Shown one piece after another: positions 54,963 through 64,000 of a stretch of DNA of 64,000 nucleotides. The position numbers and the translations under genes were made by a program. This DNA is from Furcasterigmium furcatum. Taxonomy: Eukaryota; Ascomycota; Sordariomycetes; Glomerellales; Plectosphaerellaceae. Position 1 is the first letter of the stretch. Each line of letters starts with the position of its first letter. The notes under the pieces are model-generated. The model was not told the origin of the DNA and made no database searches. It worked only from the letters and a program-made list of their open reading frames with translations. The stretch is taken from contig BCIA01000004.1 of the NCBI GenBank assembly GCA_001599815.1, forward strand, positions 2,797,051 to 2,861,050, given 5' to 3'.

Positions 54963-56570
54963 CTACAGGAACCCCTTGATGGCCTCCCAGAACGCCGCCG
55001 CATCCTCCCACATGGGCAGATGCCCCGTGCTTGGCACGATCTTCAGCTCCGTCCCATTCGCTCCAAGGTGGCCCTTGAAGCCCTCCATGGCCTTGACCAG
55101 CGCGCCCTTGCCGTCTCCCTCGCCCACGACGAGAAGCCCCGGCACGCTCACGGCCGGCAGCTGCCCCTTCAGGTCATAGTCCCAGAGCGCCTGACAGCCG
55201 TATCTGAACCCCTCGATGTTGTTGGCCGCGACCATGTCCGTCATGGCGTTCACGACCGTCTCCTTCTCCATGCTCGCGGGGTGGAACCACCGCGCCACCG
55301 TCTGCGTCGCCAGCTTCTCGATCCCGCGGCCGCCGTCCTCCTCCGCGAGCGCGATTCTGTCCTTCCACGCCTGCGTGTTCGCCGCGCTCGAGGTGACGTT
55401 GAAGTCGCACGCGATGAACTTCTTGATCGCGTCGGGGAACTTGATGGCAAAGTTGGCCGTCGTCGCGCCGCCCTGCGAAACGCCGATGAGCGCGTGGAGC
55501 TGGCGGATGCGGAGGGCGCCGAGAAGCGCGTTGATATCTTCAGCGAGCACGTCCAGTGTCGCCGGCTCCTGCTTGGGGATCGCATGGCGGCCGCGCACGT
55601 CGTACCGGAGGATGCGCAAGTCGGGCCGCTGCTTCTTGAGGATGTTCACGAGGGGGTCCCACATGTGCAGCGAGGTGAGCAGGGAGTTGCAAAACGCGAC
55701 GGTAGGCGCTTTCGGGTCCGGGTTACCCTCCAGACGGTAGGGGATCGAAAGGCCGTCTGCCGTCAGCACCTGTGACTGGAGCACACCATGCTCGCCCGGG
55801 GTCTCGGCGGTGCGAGAGTCGTCGTAGACGAAGCCGCGTCCCGACTGCGGGAGTTTCGCTAGGTTCTCCAGATCACGCGGCGCGGGACCAAACACGTAGA
55901 AGAGCGAGTAGGTGCGGCGTGTCTTCTCGGCGATGTGCTTCTCAGCCACCTCCTCGCGCCACTTGGTCGACATGGCCGCCTGGTGCTCAGGGCCGCCGAG
56001 GCCATTGACCTTTGCGTACTCGGTGTACGACACGAGGACGGACTTGGTGCTCTTCTCGAGAGGGGACGTCTTGTAGAAGCGCGTGCGCAGCCAACCCGGC
56101 ACCTTGGACAGCATATCGGCGTGTTCCTCCTCGTACCACTTCCTGTATTCTGCCTCAGAGTCGTCGCTCTTGAGCACGGTCTCGTTGACAACGAGCACGA
56201 TCCCCTCTGCCTCGTCGTCCGACAGCTGCTCGATGGGCAGGAACAGCGGGGACATGCGCTCCCAGACGAGGTCGAAGAAGGAGCGCTTGACGTCAACCTG
56301 GCCGATGGTCTCGGCTTCGTGGGCGGAGCGGTTCGCGCGGAGTGTCAGGTACGTCGGGGTCTCGAGGTGGGCCATAGAAGTTACGTCGTAGACGGCGAGG
56401 TAGGTCGGCTCCTTGCCGTCGTTGGCGCGATAACGCAGTCCGTTCGTGAAGATCTGGGGCAGGCGAAGACGGGTCGGGCCGTGCTCGTTGTTGTACCACT
56501 CGTGGAATTGTTCGGATGGCAGCTCGGGCTTCGGCTGCATAGTCACGTAGAGCATGCCTGGGTCCGCCAT
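54963..56570 (-). CDS. EthD-EthD-alpha/beta hydrolase fusion, 535 aa
   Basis: Single exon. ATG 56570 (MADPGMLYVTMQPKPELP) gives the standard start; the upstream in-frame extension to 56681 looks like leader. Residues 1 to about 105 form one EthD-type dimeric alpha/beta barrel (FHEWYNNEHGPTRLRLPQIF), and about 115-225 a second (VVNETVLKSDDSEAEYRKWY, EEEHADMLSKVPGWLRTRFY). Residues about 265-535 are an enol-lactonase-like alpha/beta hydrolase: LSIPYRLEGNPDPKAPTVAF, LRILRYDVRGRHAIPKQE, nucleophile elbow LIGVSQGGATTANFAIKFP (Ser), GLLVVGEGDGKG (acid) and PSTGHLPMWEDAAAFWEAI (His). EthD-type domains often act on polyketides or aromatics. The substrate is unknown; no signal peptide. Confidence 0.88.
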   Translation of the reverse strand: MADPGMLYVTMQPKPELPSEQFHEWYNNEHGPTRLRLPQIFTNGLRYRANDGKEPTYLAVYDVTSMAHLETPTYLTLRANRSAHEAETIGQVDVKRSFFDLVWERMSPLFLPIEQLSDDEAEGIVLVVNETVLKSDDSEAEYRKWYEEEHADMLSKVPGWLRTRFYKTSPLEKSTKSVLVSYTEYAKVNGLGGPEHQAAMSTKWREEVAEKHIAEKTRRTYSLFYVFGPAPRDLENLAKLPQSGRGFVYDDSRTAETPGEHGVLQSQVLTADGLSIPYRLEGNPDPKAPTVAFCNSLLTSLHMWDPLVNILKKQRPDLRILRYDVRGRHAIPKQEPATLDVLAEDINALLGALRIRQLHALIGVSQGGATTANFAIKFPDAIKKFIACDFNVTSSAANTQAWKDRIALAEEDGGRGIEKLATQTVARWFHPASMEKETVVNAMTDMVAANNIEGFRYGCQALWDYDLKGQLPAVSVPGLLVVGEGDGKGALVKAMEGFKGHLGANGTELKIVPSTGHLPMWEDAAAFWEAIKGFL

Positions 56571-57207
56571 TGTGATGTGTCTTCGACAGGCTCTGCCTGG
56601 TATGTTCGGCTTGGAGCTCGGTAATGTGTGGTGGTGAGGAGCTTCGAAGGAGACGAGGGATGACGACTGTGGACAGTTCAAAGGAGTCTGTCACAATCAA
56701 TGTCCTCAAGATGGTCCTTTTGAGAAGAGAAAAGAGCGTGTAAACAGCTCGGAGGAGCCGATAGACCCGAATGCGTCCATGGCTCGGGTTTTGGGTCGTC
56801 TTCGTGGGGTTGGATCGCCGGCCGGAAAGACCCCGCGGTATGCTGCCGGGAGCGAGTCGGCAATGACATCGGGATTGGTGCTGACTTAGCAGTTGGGGGT
56901 AAATGTTCTCCCTGGCCCCCGCCGCGTGGGCTCACCTGGCAGCGGCTGGCTTCAAGCAGACTGGAGATGGATGCATGGAAGTGGGAAATCGGTTTGGCCC
57001 CCACTGACTTCACCCTTGAACAAATATGGCACGAGGTAATTATGAGGCCAATTCAGGCGACGATGCTGCACGGTGCAGGCAGCAAAGGTTCCCTCTTCAC
57101 TATGACAGTCGCTATAAGAGCTCAGATTCGACCTCACATGCTTCCCAGCTGATCCCGGCTGACTGATCTCGCACACGACCTCCCAGAATCTAATTGACAA
57201 GCAGACG
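56571..57207. other. divergent promoter of hydrolase fusion and HET gene
   Basis: 637 nt between divergent starts. TATAAG at 57113-57118 serves the plus-strand HET gene. Confidence 0.45.
57113..57118 (+). promoter_or_regulatory. TATA element of the HET gene
   Basis: GCTATAAGAGC lies about 95 nt above the ATG at 57208. Confidence 0.45.
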
Positions 57208-59091
57208 ATGGCGGCACCAGACCTCCAGACGATTTGGTGCGAAGACGACCCGGCGGGACTGAAATGTCTCCTCTGCCGCGGCTCTTTCGAGGCTGAGGCT
57301 CTCGTTCGCACATTCAAAATCCGGTACGGATCGGCTGAGCAGGCCACCCACAGCAAGGAAATCAAGAGCTACGACGGGCAGACAGTCGTACTGTTCGACA
57401 GACACCTGAAATGTCTCCTGGAAGCTGGCATTCCGTTCGCTGCTGTGTCGCATGTTTGGGACCCTGAAGTCTCCCTCACGCAGCAGCACGGCAAAGACGG
57501 TCTTCAACCTGAAGGTGTCGTGAGGCTGGCTCATGCTGCACCTGCTCGCATCTACCAAGGATTCCACGATGACCCAGGAACGGGTGACTTCGAGTTCTGG
57601 CACGACTACTATAGCGTACCGCAGTGGTGTGACGTGCTGAAGAGCAACATCCTTCTATCCATCCACGAGATTTTCGCCAGAGCCAACACCGTCGTCGTTT
57701 ACCTCGAGGACGTCAGCCCTGATACCGTCAAGAAGCTCTACCACGGTACGACGTCGGAAGAGCGCATCCAGGGGATCACCGGAGTTTGTAATGCAAAGTG
57801 GTTCAAGCGCATCTGGACTGCCATGGAGCTGATACGGAGCGGCGATGTGCGAATGATGACTTCCGACTGCAAGCTTGCGGCTGCCGTGGATGACCCAGCC
57901 TTCCTGAAGACGGTCGACGAGGTCTGGAATGACGAACTGAAGCGTTATCCGACTATATATCACCTAGAGGCCGCGGCGGAGATCCACCAAAACATGGTCC
58001 CCTGGAATCTGGGTCCGATGCTGAGGGTGAAGCAATCCAAGAGGACCAACTTTGCCCAGGCGTTTGCCCTGCTCTCCAAGCGTGGCTGTCGCGACGAGAC
58101 GGATTTCCTCCATGCCTTCCGAGGCATCGTGGTCGGGACGACGCCGAGGTTCTTGGAAAAGGGGTACTGGCCAGAGTTCATGCGAACCGCGCGGGAGTGC
58201 CTTTTAGCCGGTGACTGCAGTCCCTTGCTGATGGCACCGGCGATCCCGATGGAAGATCCTCGCCTGAGCTCCTGGGCATACACCCATGCCGGCTACAACG
58301 AAGTCTGGACGTGGGAACTCGGTGAGGAGACATCACCGTTCACGTTTGCCGACCAGATCCGCATCGGCGAATCTGGGCAAACGGTGTCTCTGAGGCTGGA
58401 AAAGATCGGGCTCGTGTCCAAGATCACTCTGGCACCCAACCAATGGAATAACCCTGAGGATAACTTTGGTTGGTGCGCTTTTCGCGTCCTGACGCTCACT
58501 GGACCTCATGTCGAGGAGTTTGTCGGCTCTCTTGGGGAGAGGCTGTACGGCGAGTCTTCAAGCTTCATCATGTCAAAACTGGAAGAGAAGGGACAAACGC
58601 AAAAGCTGCAGATGGTTTTGGACGCCCGAAGCAGCGATGCCAACCTCGAAGACTGGCAAACGCAGGGAGAAGACGGCGCCGGGTGGCTCGCCAAGGCGAT
58701 GTCGCTCTCAGACGTCCAGGACGGCCGCTATGAGAGCCGGCTGTCGAGGATGGCGGCCTCCTTCGGGACGATGCACTGCAACCCATACCAGTACATCGCC
58801 GACATCACATGCGTCACGTGTCAGAGGACCTCCATGTTCCGGCTTGGGGCCTTCGTCCCGGTTGCCGAGCTGCAGGGTGCAATGGCGTACCGCATCCCCG
58901 GGCTGCAGTACCATATGGCGCTGCGGGACGGGATGGCGCTTCTCGTCAAGGAGGGGCGGATCGTCGGCCGCATGATGTGGGCGACACCCGCCTGCCCGTG
59001 CCGCGAGAGTGCCACCGTCCAGGTGAGCATGCCGGAGTTTCCCCCGCCGCGGCCACGGGACCAGAATCGACAAACGACGAAGCACGAGTAG
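57208..59091 (+). CDS. HET (heterokaryon incompatibility)-domain protein, 627 aa
   Basis: Single exon. The HET module spans residues about 70-230: AGIPFAAVSHVWDPEVSLTQ (the Y/F-A-x-S-H/Y-x-W block), FEFWHDYYSVPQWCDVLKSN in place of the usual WIDxxCINQ block, LLSIHEIFARANTVVVYLED and KWFKRIWTAMELIRSGDVRM (the WF-R-x-W-x-x-E block). An N-terminal Cys-x2-Cys (KCLLCRGSFEAEALVR) and a long C-terminal region of unknown fold (about 300-627, with a second Cys pair ITCVTCQRTSMFRLGA and ATPACPCRESATVQ) flank it. HET proteins trigger programmed cell death after non-self recognition; the partner is unknown. It belongs to a divergent subgroup because the central block is altered. Confidence 0.88.
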   Translation: MAAPDLQTIWCEDDPAGLKCLLCRGSFEAEALVRTFKIRYGSAEQATHSKEIKSYDGQTVVLFDRHLKCLLEAGIPFAAVSHVWDPEVSLTQQHGKDGLQPEGVVRLAHAAPARIYQGFHDDPGTGDFEFWHDYYSVPQWCDVLKSNILLSIHEIFARANTVVVYLEDVSPDTVKKLYHGTTSEERIQGITGVCNAKWFKRIWTAMELIRSGDVRMMTSDCKLAAAVDDPAFLKTVDEVWNDELKRYPTIYHLEAAAEIHQNMVPWNLGPMLRVKQSKRTNFAQAFALLSKRGCRDETDFLHAFRGIVVGTTPRFLEKGYWPEFMRTARECLLAGDCSPLLMAPAIPMEDPRLSSWAYTHAGYNEVWTWELGEETSPFTFADQIRIGESGQTVSLRLEKIGLVSKITLAPNQWNNPEDNFGWCAFRVLTLTGPHVEEFVGSLGERLYGESSSFIMSKLEEKGQTQKLQMVLDARSSDANLEDWQTQGEDGAGWLAKAMSLSDVQDGRYESRLSRMAASFGTMHCNPYQYIADITCVTCQRTSMFRLGAFVPVAELQGAMAYRIPGLQYHMALRDGMALLVKEGRIVGRMMWATPACPCRESATVQVSMPEFPPPRPRDQNRQTTKHE

Positions 59092-59804
59092 TGGCAGTGC
59101 TCGAGGAAACGCTTGCGTCGCGGAAACCTCGGCATAGCGACCTCTGCCGACCTCCGAGGACTAGACGGGACTCGCCGAATTCTCATTCAGCCCCGGCACA
59201 TTGCAATGATCGTGATGATGAAGGGCGTTAGCTTAAGCTTTGGGGCCGTTATGTGTTACCAGGGTTGCACTACCGCGACTAACACCATCAATGACACCGC
59301 AACCATTACGTCTGGGATCGGAAACGGCCTAGTCCACCACGAGGCTGCGCCGGCACTCCAGCAAGCTTCATGAGTCGACAGACCTGGTCTCGACGTCCCT
59401 TACCCCGCGGCAACCCAATTCAACTTTCAGCTGGTGTCTGGCCATACGCTTTGAGTTCAACCGCTCGTCGTGGCGGCCAATACCTGAGCAGCCTTGTTGT
59501 GTTCCTGTGGCCATCATGGCACCATACCGGTTGCGACGCTGAGGCTGAAGACCGTAGCCTGGGTCGAGAGACGTCATGGGATTAGCAGATTCCTAGCCTC
59601 GGCGAGTCGAACAATGATGGGTTGGGACCTTGCGCGGTCCCCCGGGGCCTCCCTCGAGGCCAGGAACATATATGTCAGAGGCTTGACCGGCCCTGATTCT
59701 GTCTCTCCTCCAACTCTGGCACAGCAGCACAGCAGCACCAGCATCGTGAGCACCTCAGCAAAAGAAAAAGAATCATCGCAACATTCGCCACATCAACCAT
59801 CAAC
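59092..59804. other. intergenic region upstream of MARVEL-like gene
   Basis: It holds an ATATAT box at 59668-59673, about 130 nt above the ATG at 59805. Nothing else supported. Confidence 0.4.
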
Positions 59805-60696
59805 ATGGCTCGTGATCGTGACGGTGACGAAGGAGGGCACTACGCCCACAGGGCCCTCTCCGTCATCCTCCGCATCGGCCAGCTCATCTGCGCGGCCATC
59901 GTCCTCGGAATCCTCTCCCGCTTCTGCTACGTCCTCAGCATCGCCGAGGCCCATGCCAACGGACGCATCGTCTACGCCATGGTCGTGGCGGGCATCGGCA
60001 TCATCTTCGCCATCATCTTCTGCCTGCCGTTCAACGTCCTGTTCATGAGCTTCCCCTTCGACTTCATCATGTTCGCCATGTGGCTCGTGGCCTTCGCCCT
60101 CCTCATCAACCAGTCGCCTCACTGCACGACGGACTGGTTCAACAACTACTGGGGCTACTACTGGGGCCGCTTCTACCGCGTTGGGCGCACCCCTGGAAGC
60201 AGAGGGTGCGGGTACTGGAGGACCGCGATCGCCTTCGCCTTCATCGCCGCCATGGCGCACCTGCTGAGCTTCATCCTGGTGAGTCGACATTCTGGCGCAG
60301 CCATGGTGAATGAACGTGCTGACACAAAGCAGGGCATCTACGTCTACCGGACTTACATCAATGTCAAGGACACCGTCAACCAGGCGAAGCATCACGCCGA
60401 GAAGCTCAGGAAGTGAGTCGATGGTCCCGAACCCGTGCCGGGTCTCTGTACTAACAGCTCCAAGGCCGAGGGCAAGTGATGTGAGCGGCGCTCGTCACTC
60501 GAAGAGGTCGGCGAGTCCCCCGAGTCCCGTTGCGCACCCCGCCAATCTTGCCGGGCAGACGAACGGACAGGCCCCTGTGACAACTGGCCAGCAACCCATG
60601 GGAACTGGACAGTATACCACGGGAACCGGACAACCCATGGGAACTGGACAGCAACCCATGGCAACGGGACAGCCAACCGTATCGCAGCAGGTGTAG
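59805..60696 (+). CDS. MARVEL-like four-helix membrane protein, 261 aa (191 aa alternative)
   Basis: Exons 59805-60278, 60333-60412 and either 60465-60696 or 60458-60479. The first intron (54 nt) is a multiple of three and reads through. Four helices: SVILRIGQLICAAIVLGILS, AMVVAGIGIIFAIIFCLPFN, FIMFAMWLVAFALLINQSP and TAIAFAFIAAMAHLLSFILG, the MARVEL-type arrangement, with DWFNNYWGYYWGRFYRVG in the extracellular loop. The last intron has TACTAAC directly before one AG (60457) and 9 nt before a second AG (60464). The second acceptor is the more usual geometry and adds a Ser/Pro then Gln/Gly/Thr repeat tail (TTGQQPMGTGQYTTGTGQPM); the first gives the short tail SKAEGK. Plasma-membrane microdomain role is inferred. 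Confidence 0.75.
60582..60681 (+). repeat. imperfect 21-nt tandem repeat
   Basis: Units of the type CAACCCATGGGAACTGGACA recur about four times, encoding GQQPMGTG-like steps in the long tail of the MARVEL-like protein. Confidence 0.7.
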
Positions 60697-61564
60697 GCAG
60701 TGAGCAGGACAGACCACAGGAATACTAATATTGTGGATAAGAGAGGGAAATGTTCTGGTAGATTGAAAACTTGGTATTTGTGTTTGGTGGGTGTCGTTGG
60801 GTGAGTTCACTCAATGAATGGAAAGGCACGCAGCTTGATGGTTTGAAGGCCTGCACGGTCGGCCAAGAGGCTTCAGTGGAGAGGGTGCTGTAATTTCTGG
60901 GGTCGCAGTGAAGGGAACACCCTGGGACCCCATGGGGAAGCGCCCGACAGGGCTGGACCGAGCAGATTAGCATGTGGGATACCCCTCCTTGCTGCGGCAA
61001 TGGATGGAATGTAATCAAAATCCCCCACTTGACACCTCCTTGAGAGCTCCCTCTCCGCATGTGGAAGCCGTGTTCGACAATTGAAGCTGTTACCATCTGA
61101 GACAATATCGAGAGCTTTGTCCTCCCGTCCGCTCTGGACTTCCTCTTTCTTCCCGTCCACAAACGCATTGACAAAAGCCTTATCAGCCAGTGATGTCATT
61201 GTGGCACAAGCGGTTAGGTGACCAGTCTTAGTCAGCATGGGGAGACGCCCGCGCGCCCGCCCGCACCCAAGGTTGACCCCGAAGCTTCGCCACTGCCTGG
61301 AGTCTGTTTCGCAAGCAAAACTCGGCCTGAATCATCATCCATCACAATTTTCGACTCACTTTTGGCAGACACACACATCCCATCGGCTCCCGCGCATGAT
61401 GGGCGCTGGGCTCGCAAACGCTTCCGCTTCACCTGGCCGATCTTCTCCCGTCACTTCGATGAACCCGTGAGCGCAACAGAGAAGGGGCAGCTGCTGGCCT
61501 GAGTTCTCGACTGCTCTCAAGCCAAACCGCCTTGATCTCTCTCACCACAAACCAACACGCGAAA
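60697..61564. other. intergenic region
   Basis: Between the MARVEL-like and F-box genes. It probably contains the F-box gene promoter from about 61,250 on. No feature supported. Confidence 0.45.
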
Positions 61565-62794
61565 ATGCCCATGGCAGTCGATCCTTCGTCGCCCAGATAC
61601 ACCACCATGACGTGCCACGGCCCGCGCAAGGACCAGCTCGGCCGGCTCCCGGATAAGGTCCTGCTGCAGCTCTTCGAGGCCGTGTCGCGCGTCTCCAAGC
61701 GCGACCTATGCAACGTGTCCCGGCTGAACAAGCGGTACCACGCCCTCGCCGACGCGATACTCTACCAGACGGTGCACTTCCTGACGCCCGAGCTGCACCT
61801 CATCTTCAGCGAGTCGCTCAGCCGCCGCCCTCGCCGCGGCTCGGCAATCCAGGACATCAAGCTGGCCTACCCCGCATCCGAGCTGAACTCTCTCATCTCT
61901 GATGCCCCCATTCACGGCGTGCGCTTCGAGGAGAAGCCGGCGCGCTTCGACAGCCTGGCGCGCACCATCGCGGCCATGTCCAACCTGGAGACGCTGGACG
62001 TCGCCGTGCCCGAGACCCTGCTCCACGGCATCGGCCAGCTCTTCAACGGGCCCTTCGACCTCGCCAACCTCAAGAGCTGCACGCTCTTCTACCAGTGCAA
62101 GGACGACGCCTACTGGGACCTGCGCGAGAACATCCACATCTTCGGCCACCCCACCCTCGAGACCCTCGTCATCCGCCGCGCCAAGCTCGACTACCGCGGC
62201 TTCGACCTGCCCGAGCAGCCCCACGAGACCGCCCTCAAGCGCCTCCACCTCATCGAGTGCGACATCAACGACGACGCCCTCTCGGACATCCTCATGTTCC
62301 CCGAAGGCCTGCAGGAGTTTGTCATGACCCAGCTCCCCGAACCCGTCCCCGAGCTCGAGGAGTCCTCCACCAGCATCCGCGACTACATGTCCGCCATCAA
62401 GTCGGCCTGCCACTCGCTGCAGAGCATCACCGTCGACTTCCCGCAGCTCTCGACCACGCGCGCCCTCGCCCTCCGCGACTTCGACGCCCTCAAGACCCTG
62501 CGCCTCAACTGGGACCACCAGCTCTTCGGCAAGTCCTCCAAGAAGCCGCGCCTGCACTCCGTCGGCATGCCGCCCGAGCTCGAGACGCTCGAGTTCTTCA
62601 ACGAGCTCGGCACCGACGACGAGGTCACGGAGCTCTTCGTCTTTTCCCTGCAGACCCTCGACTACACCGCTAAGAAGCTGGAGCGGCTGATCCTGCCGGA
62701 GCACGAGAACGGGGTGCCGAAGGAGGTGGTGGACGCGTGCAGGGCGCACCCGCGCCTGCAGCTGGACGTGATCGGGGGCTTCGACCTAGAATAA
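61565..62794 (+). CDS. F-box protein with leucine-rich C-terminal region, 409 aa
   Basis: Single exon; first ATG of the protein at 61565, with a second at 61571. The F-box spans residues about 22-65: LGRLPDKVLLQLFEAVSRVS followed by CNVSRLNKRYHALADAILYQ. The remainder shows irregular Leu-rich steps (LETLDVAVPETLLHGI, LETLVIRRAKLDYRGFDLP, LKRLHLIECDINDDALSDI, LKTLRLNWDHQLFG, LETLEFFNELGTDDEVTEL), a substrate-binding LRR-like solenoid. It would link a target to an SCF ubiquitin ligase through Skp1. The substrate is unknown. Very GC-rich third positions create large shadow frames on the other strand. Confidence 0.88.
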   Translation: MPMAVDPSSPRYTTMTCHGPRKDQLGRLPDKVLLQLFEAVSRVSKRDLCNVSRLNKRYHALADAILYQTVHFLTPELHLIFSESLSRRPRRGSAIQDIKLAYPASELNSLISDAPIHGVRFEEKPARFDSLARTIAAMSNLETLDVAVPETLLHGIGQLFNGPFDLANLKSCTLFYQCKDDAYWDLRENIHIFGHPTLETLVIRRAKLDYRGFDLPEQPHETALKRLHLIECDINDDALSDILMFPEGLQEFVMTQLPEPVPELEESSTSIRDYMSAIKSACHSLQSITVDFPQLSTTRALALRDFDALKTLRLNWDHQLFGKSSKKPRLHSVGMPPELETLEFFNELGTDDEVTELFVFSLQTLDYTAKKLERLILPEHENGVPKEVVDACRAHPRLQLDVIGGFDLE

Positions 62795-63200
62795 TTGATA
62801 GACTGGCGATATATACGGCAGCTAGATGTAGACGATAGAGGAGAGATACGGGAGGGGGAGGGCACTGGTTACATGATGGGGGTCTGTCTGGATGTGGGTA
62901 TCACGACTTCTGGATCGGGGATTCAGAGTATGATGAAGTCAATGAGTCTCAGCGTTCATATTGCATCGTATTAATGAATATCATATCATATCATATCATA
63001 ACCATGAGTTGTCCTCCTCGCCTCGCCCGCGAAGCTGAGCATCCCTAGGTGCCTGTCATCGTCATTCCGGGTCGTCAAAATGCCGTTTGGTAGATGAGAA
63101 GCTCTCGGACAATATTCTGGAAAACCTGATCATCGATGACTACGCCGAATCTGTACAATCATCAGCTCATCTCGCCCTCATTTCGACCTGGCACTTCTAC
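62795..63200. other. convergent intergenic region with ATATC microsatellite
   Basis: 3' sequence of two converging genes; holds the pentamer repeat at 62977-63000. Confidence 0.5.
62977..63000 (+). repeat. (ATATC)n microsatellite
   Basis: About four and a half copies of the pentamer ATATC in tandem, in the presumed 3' UTR of the F-box gene. Confidence 0.85.
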
Positions 63201-63982
63201 TCACCCGTGGCATTTGACCGCATCCCGCAGCGTGTCGGCCAGGTGCAACAGGCTCTTTACGTCGAGCCCACCGAAGAGTGGCCTGCTTCGGAGGTCATTC
63301 CAGGCCTGGACAGGCGTCATTTCACCCTCCCCGGCGACTGTTGGGGCGATCGCCAACAGACGGTCGAGGACGGCCGCGGGGACGTCTTGGTACGACTCCA
63401 TGACCGCACTCTCCGGGTCCGGCGTCAAGGCCATGGTGAGGATCTGAGATGTGACGGTCAATGCATGGCCAGAAGGCTCACCAGGGGCCGCGGTGTCGCC
63501 GTGTACATGGTGCAGGCAGGGTTCTTCGATTCTACCCACATGGATCAGCGAGTGCGAGAAGGGACTGGGCGGGCTTTTCTCACCGCAGGACGAATTGCAT
63601 GCCGAGGGATACTTGGTCCAAGTCGCAGACTCTCGTCCTGGTGGGCGGAGGTGGTCGCGATGGCACGAACTCAGGCCAGCCGTCGGCGTCGGGCCGGTCA
63701 TCCTCGGACACCGGGGAAATCAGGTACGGAGTCTGTCGTTGCGAGACGAGGCTGGTGCCCTGTTGACGCCTGGAAAGGCTCTTGGCGACGGACTCCGGCG
63801 GAGGGCCGAAGCGCAGGCTGTCCGGGACGACGATGTTGTTCTGGGCCAGAAGCTGCAGCAGGCCGTAGACGGTGTTGTTCAGCACCTCGCTCTCGCGGGC
63901 GGCCTCGGCCTCGCGTTGCCTGGCGATGCCGAGGTCTCGCTCGAGAGCTTTGACGTATTGCGTCTTCAGCTCTCGGTACGTG
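63201..63982 (-). CDS. probable bZIP transcription factor, C-terminal part (gene continues past the window)
   Basis: The gene runs off the right edge. Visible exons: 63982-63584 and 63531-63201, joined by a 52-nt GT-AG intron; a further intron ends at 63983 (GCTGAC branch, CAG acceptor), so the upstream exon with the basic region is outside or within the last 18 bases. The first visible residues, TYRELKTQYVKALERDLGIA and REAEAARESEVLNNTVYGLL, form a coiled coil with heptad Leu residues. A conserved fungal bZIP-type C-terminal half follows (LGMQFVLRIEEPCLHHVHGD, GHALTVTSQILTMA, SAVMESYQDVPAAVLDRLLA). Start and full length cannot be seen. DNA target unknown. Confidence 0.65.
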
Positions 63983-64000
63983 CTGCATCTTGTCAGCGCC

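Noticed and set aside
61706..62749. 347-aa minus-strand open frame opposite the F-box gene
   Set aside because: Composition shadow (Glu/Val/Gly/Leu) of the F-box coding sequence.

Overview
The window is nuclear DNA of a filamentous ascomycete, most likely a plant-associated Sordariomycete. The basis is short GT-AG introns of about 47-90 nt (several with exact or near TACTAAC branch points), GC-rich third codon positions, and typical Pezizomycotina families: Zn2Cys6 regulators, HET, DUF3176, RTA1-like, MARVEL-like and 2EXR proteins, a CE5 cutinase-like esterase and a CAP22/CFEM-like surface protein. The CAP22-like gene and a very divergent second beta-tubulin hint at Colletotrichum or a relative; that is inference, not proof. 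I see no prokaryotic or viral segment, CRISPR array, complete transposon, rRNA or tRNA.

Layout. 0.8-6 kb: a conserved orphan, an SRPBCC-like protein and a secreted Val/Thr/Pro repeat wall protein. 8-14 kb: a cytochrome P450, a possible small minus-strand gene, a CaiB/BaiF CoA-transferase and a family-2 glycosyltransferase of the hyphal-growth type. 14.8-19.4 kb: a divergent pair, GH88 unsaturated glucuronyl hydrolase and an anion:cation-symporter-type MFS permease. 19.6-22.4 kb: two GPI-anchor-type surface proteins (CE5 esterase, CAP22-like). 24.3-32 kb: divergent beta-tubulin, a Zn2Cys6 regulator, a decayed coiled-coil exon and a GH47 mannosidase. 33-44 kb: a compact metabolic block of two Zn2Cys6 regulators, an FAD monooxygenase, an alpha/beta hydrolase, an HpcH/HpaI aldolase and an aspartate-type aminotransferase. 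44.4-64 kb: a small CxC secreted protein, a 2EXR protein, an AflR-like regulator, an RTA1-like membrane protein, a DUF3176 protein, an EthD-EthD-hydrolase fusion, a HET protein, a MARVEL-like membrane protein, an F-box protein and the 3' part of a probable bZIP regulator.

How they may work together. The GH88/MFS pair looks like an uronate-oligosaccharide utilisation unit with a shared 0.8 kb promoter. The 33-44 kb block has the enzyme mix of a small catabolic or secondary-metabolite cluster (hydroxylation, hydrolysis, retro-aldol cleavage, transamination) with its own regulators. Secreted and wall proteins (repeat protein, CE5, CAP22-like, CxC protein) suggest a surface-interaction lifestyle. 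Gene models were made by hand from splice signals and reading phase; every multi-exon model given closes in phase. Several minus- or plus-strand open frames begin with GTG or TTG; for those I moved the start to the first sensible ATG.
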